Of a DNA stretch of 64,000 nucleotides, positions 63,551-64,000 are shown piece after piece (the stretch's first letter is position 1; each line of letters begins with the position of its first letter). The DNA is from Arcobacter iocasae (GTDB lineage: Bacteria > Campylobacterota > Campylobacteria > Campylobacterales > Arcobacteraceae): contig NZ_CP090177.1 of NCBI RefSeq assembly GCF_042214795.1, positions 310,001 to 374,000 of the forward strand. The letters run 5' to 3'. A model generated the notes under the pieces. That model had not been told where the DNA came from and searched no databases. It saw nothing but the letters and a program-made list of their open reading frames with translations. Both the position numbers and the translations under genes were made by a program.

Positions 63551-63579
63551 TTTTTCAATTATTGTAAATAATTGAAAAA
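63551..63579. promoter_or_regulatory. Inverted repeat between gltB and the TRAP gene
   Basis: A perfect 13-bp repeat TTTTTCAATTATT (63551-63563) / AATAATTGAAAAA (63567-63579) with a 3-base centre. It lies 127 bp upstream of gltB and 120 bp upstream of the divergent gene at 63699. It may be an operator for either gene. In AT-rich DNA chance is a real alternative. Confidence 0.35.
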
Positions 63580-63698
63580 TGCAAAATGCTATTTTAATGC
63601 TACGCAAGCTTAAAATTTCTTTAATTTTCACACAAAAGTACATAACTTTGACATAATATTTAATTATACTTTTTTCAACACATAATTAAGGAGATTAA

Positions 63699-64000
63699 AT
63701 GATGAAAAGCAATGGAATCCTGTTTACAGGTAAAAAATTTGTAATGGGTGCAGTAGCAAGTGCTTTATTAGCAACTTCAGGTGTTGCAGCAGAATATACG
63801 CTTAAATTTTCACATGTTGTAAGTGCAAATACACCAAAAGGAAAAGCAGCAGACTTTTTTGAAAAAAGATTAGAAGAGCTTTCTGGTGGTAAAATTGATG
63901 TTCAAGTTTATCCATCTTCTCAACTTTATAATGATAGTGCAGTTCTAAAAGCTTTAACTTTAGACTCTGTTCAAATGGCAGCACCATCTTTTTCTAAATT
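63699..64000 (+). CDS. dctP: TRAP transporter solute-binding protein DctP (partial)
   Basis: The first 100 codons are visible and the frame is open at the window edge. ATG at 63699, five bases after AAGGAG. A signal peptide (about 1-28, ending SGVAA) precedes the DctP-type mature start EYTLKFSHVVSANTPKGKAADFF, then SGGKIDVQVYPSSQLYND. It would bind a C4-dicarboxylate or similar acid in the periplasm and deliver it to DctQM, expected downstream of the window. Confidence 0.9.
   Translation, partial: MMKSNGILFTGKKFVMGAVASALLATSGVAAEYTLKFSHVVSANTPKGKAADFFEKRLEELSGGKIDVQVYPSSQLYNDSAVLKALTLDSVQMAAPSFSK

Noticed and set aside
1..64000. CRISPR arrays, rRNA operons and insertion sequences
   Set aside because: No regularly spaced repeats, no rRNA-like segment and no transposase were seen anywhere in the window.

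Overview
The window looks like part of a chromosome of an Arcobacter-like member of the Campylobacterota (Arcobacteraceae). The DNA is very AT-rich. The housekeeping set fits that group: glnS, gyrA-asd-hemE, argJ, rpmB, gltBD, a ferredoxin-ppx-waaC run, and an LPS/LOS core locus bounded by waaC-htrB at one end and waaF at the other, as in Campylobacter. The assignment rests on gene content and protein character only; no search was run.

Layout. 1-7.4 kb: the truncated start of a probable NMT1/THI5-like binding protein, an AraC-alkyltransferase fusion, a TlpA-like thioredoxin, glnS with a C-terminal YqeY-like extension, then a two-component system flanked on both sides by small membrane-protein genes. 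Each of these two genes has the same 11-bp tandem direct-repeat box upstream, which suggests a small local regulon. 7.4-16 kb: a tesA-ybbA-ybbP type operon, several hypothetical genes, selO, a rhodanese gene broken by a TGA codon, and an EamA transporter. 16-19.4 kb: accessory genes, namely an Mrr-like nuclease with a membrane anchor, a MntA-HepT toxin-antitoxin pair, a frameshifted gene and an ApeA-like HEPN protein.

19.47-32.35 kb: an integrated element of about 12.9 kb at a tRNA-Asn gene. An 18-bp direct repeat of the tRNA 3' end marks its borders. It carries a tyrosine integrase, an excisionase-like HTH protein, a Rep_trans-type replication initiator, a small possible ssDNA-binding protein, and repeated GGGCACA-type sites near both ends. 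Its cargo is a single co-directional six-gene run on the minus strand: an HEXXH metallopeptidase, a PD-(D/E)XK nuclease-like protein, a TOPRIM protein, a pentapeptide-repeat membrane protein, a two-pore-helix type K+ channel and another membrane protein. No single known system that I recognise has this composition, and it is my best candidate for an undescribed (probably defence) system.

32.3-41.7 kb: two identical tRNA-Asn genes, then two tightly packed operons on the minus strand, gyrA-asd-yqhA-hemE-radical SAM and rpmB-K+ channel-argJ. 41.8-57.4 kb: a long minus-strand LPS/LOS operon. It holds six GT9 (heptosyltransferase-like) genes, four GT4 genes, one GT2, a WaaL-like ligase, an LpxL/HtrB acyltransferase and a polysaccharide deacetylase. 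One GT9 gene is inverted within it. The run is headed by a ferredoxin and an exopolyphosphatase. 57.6-63.4 kb: gltB-gltD (glutamate synthase) with a terminator. The window ends inside a plus-strand TRAP transporter DctP gene.
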